This document shows, one piece after another, positions 1-6,791 of a stretch of DNA of 9,178 bases. Below the pieces are notes generated by a model. The model saw only the letters and a program-made list of their open reading frames with translations. It was not told the DNA's origin and made no database searches. The first letter of the stretch is position 1. Each line of letters begins with the position of its first letter. The translations under genes and the position numbers were made by a program. The stretch spans positions 1 to 9,178 of the forward strand of contig JASHVB010000409.1 in NCBI GenBank assembly GCA_030039695.1. The letters run 5' to 3'. Origin of the DNA: Acetobacteraceae bacterium (GTDB lineage Bacteria; Pseudomonadota; Alphaproteobacteria; Acetobacterales; Acetobacteraceae).

Positions 1-2
1 TG

Positions 3-626
3 GCCGAGGTGCTGTGCGTCTACCGTCAGGTGAAGATCTTGAAGCAAGAAGCAGCCGAAGCCGTAACCTCGCCGAGCCGTCAGGTCGCCATCGTCTCCTA
101 CGACGAGAAGCCGGGCATTCAAGCGATCGAAAACACCGCCCCCGACCTTCCGCCCGTGCCGGGCGAGCATCCGACTTTCGCCCGGGATCACGAATACAAA
201 CGCCACGGCACCGTAAGCCTCCTGGCTGGCATTGATTTGCTGACCGGCCAAGTCCATGCCCTGGTCAAAGATCGTCACCGCAGTCGCGAGTTCGTCGAAT
301 TCCTCAAGCTCCTTGATGCGGCCTATCCAGCCGATACCGCGATCCGCCTGGTCCTCGACAATCATTCAGCTCACATCTCGAGAGAGACCAAGGCCTGGCT
401 CGCAGCCCAACCGGACGGGCGATTTCAATTCACCTTCACGCCCAAGCACGGCTCCTTGCTGAATCTTGTCGAGGGCTTCTTCTCCAAGCTTGCGCGCTCG
501 GCCCTCCGCCATATCCGTGTTGCCTCGAAACAGGAGCTCAAAGATCGCATCATGGCCGCTATCGACCTCATCAATCGCGATCCTGTGGTTCACACATGGT
601 CGTATATGCTTGAGAAAGCCGCCTGA
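3..626 (+). CDS. IS630-family transposase, C-terminal part (5' end outside window)
   Basis: DDE-type transposase catalysing cut-and-paste movement of an IS630-like element into TA dinucleotides. The reading frame is open to the left edge, so the helix-turn-helix N-terminus lies outside the window and the GTG at 9 is probably internal. Numbering from that GTG, the catalytic acidic residues appear to be Asp32 (in VSYDEKPG), Asp117 (in LVLDNHSAH) and Glu155 (in LNLVEGFFSKLAR). The TPKHGS stretch before the Glu and the RHIRVASKQELKDRI stretch after it are typical of rhizobial IS630 members. The visible part has no frameshift or internal stop, so the protein could be functional if the unseen N-terminus is intact. 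It reads toward the oxidoreductase gene but ends about 290 bases before it. Confidence 0.93.
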   Translation, partial: AEVLCVYRQVKILKQEAAEAVTSPSRQVAIVSYDEKPGIQAIENTAPDLPPVPGEHPTFARDHEYKRHGTVSLLAGIDLLTGQVHALVKDRHRSREFVEFLKLLDAAYPADTAIRLVLDNHSAHISRETKAWLAAQPDGRFQFTFTPKHGSLLNLVEGFFSKLARSALRHIRVASKQELKDRIMAAIDLINRDPVVHTWSYMLEKAA

Positions 627-660
627 TACGATTCGGAACAAGAAATCGCTGTACTAGTTC
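627..660 (+). mobile_element. probable right end of the IS630-like element
   Basis: IS630 elements usually end a few tens of bases after the transposase stop with a terminal inverted repeat beside a duplicated TA. The stretch after the stop (GATTCGGAACAAGAAATCGC, then two TA steps at 652-653 and 655-656) is a plausible right terminal repeat. The left end is outside the window, so the repeat cannot be confirmed and the exact boundary is a guess. Confidence 0.3.
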
Positions 661-912
661 GCGACGACCGACGGTGCGCGATCGTCGTCCCCGCGGTCGA
701 TAAATTACAATTCTTACGACGTCCTTCGACTTCATCAATTTCTTTCGTGCTGAGCGCTCATTATCACCTTTTGACCGCAATGGCTCAGTTGGATGGCAAG
801 ACGTCATCCATACCGGCGTCGGTCATGTCGTAACACCGCGGTGATTGTCGCCCTGGCCACAGCCGTGCTATTCAGCCGAACCACCCATGAAACCGATATC
901 CGTGAGGGGAAC

Positions 913-2082
913 TTGGCCAAGGTCGTTATCATCGGCGGCGGCGTCATCGGCTCGTCGATCGCTTATTATCTGGCACAGGCCGGGCATGCCGGCGACGTCG
1001 TCGTGGTCGAGCCAGATCCGACCTACGAATTCGCTGCCACCCCGCGCGCCACCGGCGGGATCCGCCAGCTCTACACGGTGCCCGAAAATATCCGCATGTC
1101 GCAGTATGGTCACGAAATCTATGGCCAGTTCGAGACGTTGATGGCGGTCAACGGCGAGCCGGCGCGGATCGACTTCCAACGCGCAGGATATCTCTGGCTC
1201 GGCTCTGGCAAAGGAGATATCGACGCACTGATGGCGAACTGGCGAGTGCAGACCGCGCACGACGCGAGGGTCGAACTGCTCGACCGCAAGGGGGTTAAGC
1301 ATCGCTTCCCGTCAATTCGGGTCGACGACATCGATATCGCGGCCTTCTCGCCGGATGACGGCTACCTTGACCCGTATAGCGTCTTGATGGGATTTCGCCG
1401 CAAGGCGGTCAGCCTCGGCATCCGATACGTGAAGGATCGCGCCGTCGATTTTGAAGTCACCGGAAAGCGGGTCGCCGCAGTGCGGCTCGAATCGGGGGAA
1501 CGCATCGCCGCTGACAACGTGGTCAACGCCGCCAATTGCTGGGGACCGGAATTATGCGAACGCGTCGGGATGAAAATACCGGTCCAACCACTACACCGGC
1601 TGACTTTCTATTTCGAGATCCGCGAGCAGCTCGAGCGGATGCCATTGACGCGTCACATCAGTGGCAATGTCAGCTTTCGGCCGCAGGGCGACGGGTATAT
1701 CTGCGGCAACACGACCTATGCCGAGCCGCATGGGTTCAACTGGGAGATCGACTATTCCTATTTCGACGAGGCTATCTGGCCCGGTCTCGCCGAGCGGGTG
1801 CCGGCATTCGAGGCGCTGAAGGTCAAGAGCGCGTGGGCCGGGCATTACGATGAGAACACGCTCGACAATAATGTGATCCTCGGGCCCTGGGTCGGAGGGC
1901 TCGGAAATTTCCACATCGCACTCGGCTTTTCAGGGCATGGCCTGATGCAAGCGCCGGCGGTCGGCCGCGGACTCAGCGAACTGTTATTGCACGGACGCTA
2001 CCAGACACTCGACCTGTCGCGGCTTGGCTACCGTCGCATACTCGAAGGAATCCCTTTGCGCGACGAGGTTCCAAAGCCCTGA
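913..2082 (+). CDS. FAD-dependent oxidoreductase, DAO/FOXRED1-like
   Basis: Flavoprotein of the D-amino-acid oxidase / sarcosine dehydrogenase superfamily, expected to oxidise the C-N bond of an amino acid or N-alkyl amino acid; the substrate cannot be read from the sequence. With the start at TTG 913 the protein has 389 residues. The dinucleotide-binding motif GGGVIGSS is at residues 8-15, with the ribose-binding Glu at residue 33 (VVVVEP). ATPRATGGIRQLY follows the Rossmann fold, and the C-terminus has WAGHYDENTLDNN and FSGHGLMQAPAVGR, the second FAD-contact region, both close to the FOXRED1 subgroup. The frame is open back to an ATG at 793, but the 40 extra residues do not look like family sequence. 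TTG 913 follows GAGGGGA at 904-910, whose spacing is rather short, so GTG 841 remains possible. No signal peptide is seen. The gene stands alone, downstream of the IS. Confidence 0.88.
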   Translation: MAKVVIIGGGVIGSSIAYYLAQAGHAGDVVVVEPDPTYEFAATPRATGGIRQLYTVPENIRMSQYGHEIYGQFETLMAVNGEPARIDFQRAGYLWLGSGKGDIDALMANWRVQTAHDARVELLDRKGVKHRFPSIRVDDIDIAAFSPDDGYLDPYSVLMGFRRKAVSLGIRYVKDRAVDFEVTGKRVAAVRLESGERIAADNVVNAANCWGPELCERVGMKIPVQPLHRLTFYFEIREQLERMPLTRHISGNVSFRPQGDGYICGNTTYAEPHGFNWEIDYSYFDEAIWPGLAERVPAFEALKVKSAWAGHYDENTLDNNVILGPWVGGLGNFHIALGFSGHGLMQAPAVGRGLSELLLHGRYQTLDLSRLGYRRILEGIPLRDEVPKP

Positions 2083-2534
2083 GGCAGGCACTGGCGCACA
2101 CCGCAACGCCGTTACGTGGACAAGATTCCGGGTCAATCAGCGTAGGGCAACGGTCTGAAATCGACGCGAAGCGGTCATCCAGGGAACAGGCTCCCCAGCG
2201 GTAGAGTTTCAGCCCGACTTCGCGGAATCTGAATAGCCAGGCAGCATCAGACTTGGCAGCCAGATCTCAGCCCTCGTGGTCTTACAGACGCCGCCTGCGC
2301 CTGCTACCGTGAGCGCACAAGTGAGGACAGCCCGATTGTGGTTGCGTTGACCAGAGTCGCCACGCGTGGCACGTTGCCCGACACCAAGTCTCGCTTCTAG
2401 AGGTGCCGCAACCTACCCGATTCGACGCGGGCGGAACCAGTGTTGCGGCGAGCCTGCCGACGTTCTGTTCCGGACGATTAATGAAACGCCAGCCTGCCGC
2501 CACCGTCATCTGCTCCACTTTTCCGGAGGGAATT
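2083..2534. other. non-coding stretch between oxidoreductase and membrane protein
   Basis: No reading frame here has a ribosome binding site or recognisable family sequence on either strand. The frame upstream of ATG 2535 is open back to about 2403 but looks like chance. The only structure seen is the palindrome at 2359-2370. The stretch may hold the promoter of the downstream gene and decayed sequence. Confidence 0.5.
2359..2370. repeat. perfect 12-bp palindrome GCCACGCGTGGC
   Basis: The 12 bases equal their own reverse complement. They lie 164 bases before the membrane-protein ATG. A TTGACC at 2347-2352 resembles a -35 box and would place the palindrome in the spacer, but the matching -10 (about 2370-2375, CACGTT) is poor. 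A regulator-binding site is possible; chance in GC-rich DNA is also possible. Confidence 0.35.
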
Positions 2535-3113
2535 ATGAGTGAGCAGACGCACTCCAGTGGTTCCATACGTTCGAAGTTGGTCGAAGAATTCAAGGCCTTG
2601 GCGGCGATCTCTGCTTACCTCTACGTATGTTTCGGCGCTCTGATTCTATTCAAAAGCGCAATTCTGCGCGCAGAAGGTATTCATTACGAAATATGGGGGC
2701 TCACAGCGATCAAGGCGCTGATTATGGCCAAGTTCATGCTCGTTGGTCGTATGCTGCACGTAGGGATGGGATACCGGAACAAACCGCTGATCTGGCCGAC
2801 CCTCTATCTTTCGCTGACGTATCTCATCGTGCTGCTCGTCCTGACCACGCTCGAGGAGCTGGCCGTCGGCTTCATCCACGGCAGGGCGGTCGCAGACTCG
2901 CTCAATCATGTGGTCGGACCGACATTCTTTCAGGGCCTCGCGGTCTGCCTGATCATGTTCCTGATCCTGGTGCCCTTCTCTGCGTTCACGTGTCTCAGCG
3001 AGGTGCTTGGCGAGCGTGAGATGATTCGGTTGTTCTTTGTGAATCGGAATGTGGACGACGCGGTTCGCAATAATCTAACGCGCCGTGTTCCCCCTGCGCG
3101 TGCATCTGGCTGA
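2535..3113 (+). CDS. uncharacterised four-helix membrane protein
   Basis: Protein of 192 residues with no function I can name. Hydrophobic segments at about residues 21-44, 56-76, 88-113 and 131-154 suggest four membrane helices. The N-terminus is short and polar. The C-terminus, from about residue 155, is charged and includes a GEREMIRLFF stretch. A conserved-looking loop, MGYRNKPLIWPTLY, lies between helices 2 and 3, and acidic residues (EE at 108-109) sit late in helix 3. The start is set by GGAGGG at 2525-2530, four bases before ATG 2535; the open frame upstream lacks such a site. I recall similar conserved hypothetical proteins in Bradyrhizobium-like genomes, from memory only. No operon partner is close: the neighbouring genes are about 450 and 620 bases away. 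Confidence 0.82.
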   Translation: MSEQTHSSGSIRSKLVEEFKALAAISAYLYVCFGALILFKSAILRAEGIHYEIWGLTAIKALIMAKFMLVGRMLHVGMGYRNKPLIWPTLYLSLTYLIVLLVLTTLEELAVGFIHGRAVADSLNHVVGPTFFQGLAVCLIMFLILVPFSAFTCLSEVLGEREMIRLFFVNRNVDDAVRNNLTRRVPPARASG

Positions 3114-3736
3114 TGGTGCGGGCAGCTACTGCTCGACCATTTGCTGACAGGGCGCCTATCGCGCCCCGACACCCACGGCCACCGAGGCGGTGGACGAGCC
3201 GTTCCGCGTCGTACCATCGTGGTTCCTGAAAGCCGGTATTGGTGGCCATTACTGCATCAGGGTCGGGCTGCGGCAAGAGTTCGCTCTTCGGTCCAGCGGT
3301 AAGCCGCGCCTCGTGCAAATCCAACGACCCATGCGAGGCAGCCCGGCTCGATCTTCACCTGATGTCATGCCAGCCCTGACGCGCGACGCACTTGAAATCT
3401 GCCGGCTTGGTCTCCGTCAATCTTGCGTTGAGCCGAATGTCGGCTTTCGTACGATCGTGGTCCGTAACCTGACCGTTGCAACCCCACCCAAGACGGCTTT
3501 CATCTGACCGCTGCGGCCCCCGACCCAGGTTAGATACTGGACGACGCATCTTGGATCACCAATATAGGACGTTCCTCGACCGGGGGGCAGCAACCGCCTT
3601 GCGCGAGGCGCGATCACCGGAACGTCGCCGTCACGACAAAGCTATTCAACGGCTATGAAGGGGGGGTTAGCCTCAGAACGAATGTTGTGGCCAATGCGCC
3701 AGAGACGTACGTCATGAACGTGGATAGGTGAACTCC
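3114..3736. other. gap of about 620 bases without a convincing gene
   Basis: Several frames are open here, the longest plus-strand one at 3190-3507 (GTG start, 105 codons), but none has a good ribosome binding site or family motif. The minus-strand frames across 2995-3617 overlap each other and look like GC-rich noise. I recognise no RNA gene. The right end holds a palindrome and the ribosome binding site of the racemase-like gene. Confidence 0.45.
3704..3713. repeat. perfect 10-bp palindrome GACGTACGTC before the racemase-like gene
   Basis: The ten bases are self-complementary and end 23 bases before the ATG at 3737, just ahead of the ribosome binding site AGGTGA (3726-3731). The position would suit an operator for a dimeric repressor. 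No matching copy was noticed elsewhere in the window, so a regulatory role is only a suggestion. Confidence 0.3.
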
Positions 3737-4405
3737 ATGCACATTGGCTTGATCGGTGGGATTGGACCGGCGGCGACGGAGTTTTATTACCGCGCGCTCG
3801 TGAAGCTCTATGCGCAGGCCGAAAGGCGGCTGGAGCTTACCATCGTGAACGCTGACGCACGCGAATTGGTGCAGCATTTGGAAGCCGGCGAGCCGGCTGC
3901 ACAGGCTGCGATATTCGCCGGATACATCGATCAGCTGAAGGCGGGTGGATGTGCGGCGGTCGCTCTAACCTCTATGGGCGCCCATTTCTGCGCAAAAGAT
4001 CTCGCTCCCATCTCAAGCCTGCCGCTGATCAGCGGACTGACGGCACTGGAGGAGTATTTTTCCACCATAGGCATAGAGCGAGTCGGCGTGTTGGGTACAC
4101 GTGCGGTCATGGAGTCTCGCTTGTACGGCCTCTCGACCGTGGAGGTAGTGTCGCTTCCCGCGGTCGAACTGCAAGCGGCGCACGCGCACTACATCGCCAT
4201 GGCGGTTTCGGGAAGAGCGACCCGTGAGCAACGGACATTCTTCGAGAATGCAGCGACACAACTGATCGACGTGCACGGCGCGAAAGCCGTTGTACTCGGT
4301 GGAACCGATCTCTTTTTGGCGTTTGACAAGCCCGAATACCCGTTCCGCGTCGTGGATTGCGCCCAGGTCCATGCGGAGGCGATCGCGCGGGTCGGACTGG
4401 GGTAA
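3737..4405 (+). CDS. aspartate/glutamate racemase family protein lacking both catalytic cysteines
   Basis: Protein of 222 residues, near the usual family length, opening with the family signature MHIGLIGGIGPAAT and covering both halves of the Asp/Glu/hydantoin racemase fold. Cofactor-independent members exchange alpha-protons with two cysteines, one in a PCNTAH-like loop and one in an LGCTE-like loop. Here the first loop reads ALTSMGAHFC, with Ser79 where Cys is expected, and the second reads VVLGGTDL, with Gly189. Cysteines remain at 72, 85 and 208; Cys85 lies six residues after Ser79. Classical two-base racemisation is therefore unlikely, and a lyase-like, one-base or binding role is possible. 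ATG 3737 is chosen because AGGTGA (3726-3731) sits five bases before it; the GTG at 3728 overlaps that site. No frameshift is seen. The gene stands alone, followed by an inverted repeat. Confidence 0.87.
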   Translation: MHIGLIGGIGPAATEFYYRALVKLYAQAERRLELTIVNADARELVQHLEAGEPAAQAAIFAGYIDQLKAGGCAAVALTSMGAHFCAKDLAPISSLPLISGLTALEEYFSTIGIERVGVLGTRAVMESRLYGLSTVEVVSLPAVELQAAHAHYIAMAVSGRATREQRTFFENAATQLIDVHGAKAVVLGGTDLFLAFDKPEYPFRVVDCAQVHAEAIARVGLG

Positions 4406-4434
4406 ACAATCGACAACCGATATCACGCGACAAC

Positions 4435-4468
4435 GGATCGGCCGGATGCGACGCGATGCGGCCGATCC
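4435..4468. terminator. 9-bp inverted repeat after the racemase-like gene
   Basis: GGATCGGCC at 4435-4443 is perfectly complementary to GGCCGATCC at 4460-4468, with a 16-base loop. It starts 30 bases after the racemase-like stop codon. No T-run follows, so it is not a standard intrinsic terminator. It could be a Rho-assisted end or a 3' stabilising hairpin. Confidence 0.4.
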
Positions 4469-4584
4469 TGGGATTGACGGCAGGTTTCGACCAACCCAGC
4501 CAGTCATCGGGGAACAAGGCCGCCGATCCCGAAAGCAGCGATCCGCAGCCGTAGGTCGGCACCAGCTCTGCGCGATGTCGGTCA

Positions 4585-4602
4585 TTGAGAGACTTATCTC
4601 AA
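4585..4602. repeat. inverted repeat TTGAGA-N6-TCTCAA
   Basis: The six-base arms (4585-4590 and 4597-4602) are perfectly complementary around GACTTA. This is the AT-richer part of an otherwise GC-rich non-coding stretch (4406-4755) in which I see no gene. The shape suits an operator for a dimeric transcription factor, but the nearest downstream gene, 170 bases away, is a truncated formyltransferase. It may be a relic or chance. Confidence 0.3.
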
Positions 4603-4755
4603 CTGATCGGGAGCGGAGATCGGCCATCATTGCTATGGGATGCCGCAAACCTTCTTGGCGAGTTGCGTCAACACTCTCCAGGCGGTGGGCCAACCCCCCT
4701 TGACGGCCCGTTGCCTTGCGATGTGAGATTCGTGGCTGCCCCATCGTGCAGCGCT

Positions 4756-5034
4756 TTGAAAATCGGCTTTTTGGCCTCACATGGCAGGAGCAGCATGAAG
4801 GCCATCCTGCAGGCGGTGGGCGACGGTTGTCTTCGTGCGACCGTTTGCATCGTAATCGCTAACAGTGCTGATGCTCCGCCCTTGCTCCACGCGCGGACGC
4901 ACGGGATCCCGACGTATCACCTAAATGAAACCAAGCTGGGCGTCGGGGTGGAACTCGGTTGCGTGATCGTGAGTGCAATCGGAGCAATGTGTCGCACCGG
5001 CAGCTCTCCTCTCGATACTGTTGCGTCAGGATAG
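4756..5034 (+). pseudogene. truncated PurN-like formyltransferase, N-terminal fragment
   Basis: From TTG 4756 the frame reads LKIGFLASHGRSSMKAIL, then a stretch with IVIANSADAPPLLHART and HGIPTYHLNETK. This follows the first Rossmann-like half of phosphoribosylglycinamide formyltransferase relatives (usually K-I-x-V-L-A-S-G-x-G-S-N-x-x-A-I, then V-I-S-N and G-I-P). Resemblance fades after about residue 65 and the frame stops at 5034, giving 92 residues against about 190-210 in the family. The catalytic Asn-His-Asp region of the second half is absent, and I could not find it in another frame before the next gene. The frame extends upstream to 4585 with no family sequence. It is probably a dead fragment; a short expressed remnant cannot be excluded. 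Intact relatives use 10-formyltetrahydrofolate as formyl donor. Confidence 0.7.
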
Positions 5035-5137
5035 GTGCGAGATCCGAAGATCGGTTCCCACCTGTTTCGGAGATAACCGAGTGCGCTACCGTGTCGCAGA
5101 GCGATCCCACTCCGTCTCCCCTTTTTAGGACCCGCAC

Positions 5138-6511
5138 ATGGAAGACTGGCTCCAGCACACCGTCGCCTATATCCCCACCTGGATCGACTACCAGCTCCGC
5201 CGCTCAGACCAAGTCGGGTGCCTGCTTGCCATCGTGCACGAAGGCGACCTTGTCCTTGAGCATGCCGCCGGCTCCGCCAACCTCGCCACCGCCGAGCCGC
5301 TCACCCCACGTCACCGGTTCCGTATCGCGTCCCACTCCAAGAGCTTCACCACCGCTGGCCTGATGCTCCTGCGCGAACGCGGCCAGCTCAAACTCGACGA
5401 CAAGGTTGGCGCCTTCATCACAGGCCTACACGACGACGTCGCCCAGGCCACTATCGCCCAGCTCATGTCCCACACTGCCGGCCTCACCCGCGACGGTAAT
5501 GCCGGCAACCAGTACGCCGGTCTCCGACCTTTCGCGGATAAAGCGGAGATCCTGTCTGACCTTGCCAGGCCCCCCGTCCTCGACCGCAATACCCGCTTTA
5601 AATACTCAAACCACGGCTTCGCGCTGCTTGGCATGGTGATAGAGGCCATCAGTGGCGAACCGTACGCTGGTTGGATCGGCCGCGAGGTGATCGCGCCCTT
5701 CGGCCTCACCGAGATCGATCCCGATATGCCGCTTCCGCCAGGCACGCCTTTTGCCCGCGGCCATACCGGCAAGGTTCTGCTCGGGCGGCGGCAGGTCGTC
5801 CCGGGCGAATACACATTGAACGCCCTCATTCCCGCAGGAGGATTCGTCAGCACCGCAGCCGACCTCGCCCGCTTCTTTGCACAGCTCTCGCCCAATGCGG
5901 CCACTAGCCCTCTTTCCCAGGACAGCCGGCGCGAAATGACCCGCGGCCAATGGAAATGCCCTCACGCCACGATAGCGACGAGCTACGGCCTCGGCACCAT
6001 GAGCGGCACGGTCGGTGACTGGGACTGGTTCGGCCATTCTGGTGGTCTGCTCGGCTACGTCTCGCGCACTGTGGCCATTCCTGAACGCAACCTCGCCATC
6101 GCCGTCCTGACGAACGCGGGCGACGGCCTCGCCTGGCCCTGGCTCGACGGCATACTTCACGTCGCCAGCGCCCTCGCAAAAAAAGGCGACCGCACCAAGG
6201 AAGTCCGCGACTGGACCGGTCGCTGGTGGGGCGCCGGCGGCGCTATCGACCTGCTTCCTGCCGGGGATCGGGTCCTTGTCGCCGTTCCGGCTTACCTCAA
6301 CCCTGTTTTGGACGCTCCCGAGATCGAGGTCACCAGCCCGAATGAAGGCCGCGTCGCCGTTGCCGCTGGCTACGCCGATCACGGTGAACCAGTTCGCCTC
6401 GTTCGCGACGACAACGGCATCCCGATCGAGTTCTGGTCCCAGGGCACCCGCTTAGCCCCGGAGGTGGTCGTCGCAGAGGAGATGCAGGCCATGTACGGCA
6501 CTCTGAGCTAG
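5138..6511 (+). CDS. SxxK serine hydrolase, class C beta-lactamase / D-aminopeptidase-like
   Basis: Protein of 457 residues of the penicillin-recognising serine hydrolase superfamily. The nucleophile motif is Ser65-His-Ser-Lys68, followed by LMSHTAGL at 109-116, Tyr156-Ser-Asn158 and His300-Ser-Gly302 in the place of the KTG box. The HxG form and similar spacing match Ochrobactrum D-aminopeptidase better than true beta-lactamases. From about residue 350 a separate beta-rich C-terminal domain begins (VRDWTGRWWGAGGAIDLL). No signal peptide is visible, so a cytoplasmic enzyme cleaving D-amino-acid amides or peptides, or an esterase, is more likely than cell-wall or antibiotic hydrolysis. AGGA at 5127-5130, seven bases before ATG 5138, supports the start. 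The gene is intact, unlike its neighbours, and is visibly rich in C-ending codons (gcc, ctc, acc, cgc), which may mean a separate origin. Confidence 0.9.
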   Translation: MEDWLQHTVAYIPTWIDYQLRRSDQVGCLLAIVHEGDLVLEHAAGSANLATAEPLTPRHRFRIASHSKSFTTAGLMLLRERGQLKLDDKVGAFITGLHDDVAQATIAQLMSHTAGLTRDGNAGNQYAGLRPFADKAEILSDLARPPVLDRNTRFKYSNHGFALLGMVIEAISGEPYAGWIGREVIAPFGLTEIDPDMPLPPGTPFARGHTGKVLLGRRQVVPGEYTLNALIPAGGFVSTAADLARFFAQLSPNAATSPLSQDSRREMTRGQWKCPHATIATSYGLGTMSGTVGDWDWFGHSGGLLGYVSRTVAIPERNLAIAVLTNAGDGLAWPWLDGILHVASALAKKGDRTKEVRDWTGRWWGAGGAIDLLPAGDRVLVAVPAYLNPVLDAPEIEVTSPNEGRVAVAAGYADHGEPVRLVRDDNGIPIEFWSQGTRLAPEVVVAEEMQAMYGTLS

Positions 6512-6557
6512 ATCAGGGCGCCTGCCCGGGCGATCTCTTCGTTAGGTCAGCAGCTCA

Positions 6558-6686
6558 TCAGACCGACCCCGGGGCGTAAGCTTTTGTGGCCTCGTGCATG
6601 AGCGCGAGAATATGGCGATCCGGGTCACGGAAGAATGCCATGAGCGTCTGTCGCGCGGGGGTCGCCGAAGGCCTGATTTCGCACGC
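6558..6686 (-). pseudogene. VOC/glyoxalase-family protein, C-terminal remnant
   Basis: On the minus strand the frame ending with TGA at 6560-6558 reads TLMAFFRDPDRHILALMHE and then a short tail ending in APGSV. AFFxDPDxHxLALM is the typical final strand of vicinal-oxygen-chelate (glyoxalase / bleomycin-resistance) proteins, whose metal-binding Glu usually follows, as in LMHE here. Upstream in the same frame a stop lies at 6689-6687, so only about 43 residues of an expected 120-150 remain, and I see no start or ribosome binding site. It is convergent with the serine hydrolase and was probably cut when mobile DNA arrived from the right. Confidence 0.65.
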
Positions 6687-6791
6687 TTACCACCTGTAAC
6701 TGCACAGTCAGCTTTCCACCCGTTCTCCTTTAATTTCCCGAACAGCTGCGATACAAATCCCTCCGGCCGATAGTGGCCGAAAGGGGAGGAT

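Noticed and set aside
793..912. N-terminal extension of the FAD oxidoreductase
   Set aside because: The frame is open, but the 40 residues look unrelated to the family and no ribosome binding site precedes ATG 793.
3190..3507. Possible 105-codon hypothetical gene starting with GTG
   Set aside because: There is no convincing ribosome binding site or family resemblance, and competing open frames cover the same bases.
4013..4780. Long minus-strand open frame (255 codons) over the racemase-like gene
   Set aside because: It is antisense to a recognisable gene, has no family motif and has an arginine-rich composition typical of GC-rich antisense frames.
5606..6382. Minus-strand open frame of 258 codons
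   Set aside because: It is fully antisense to the serine hydrolase, whose catalytic motifs are all in place on the plus strand.
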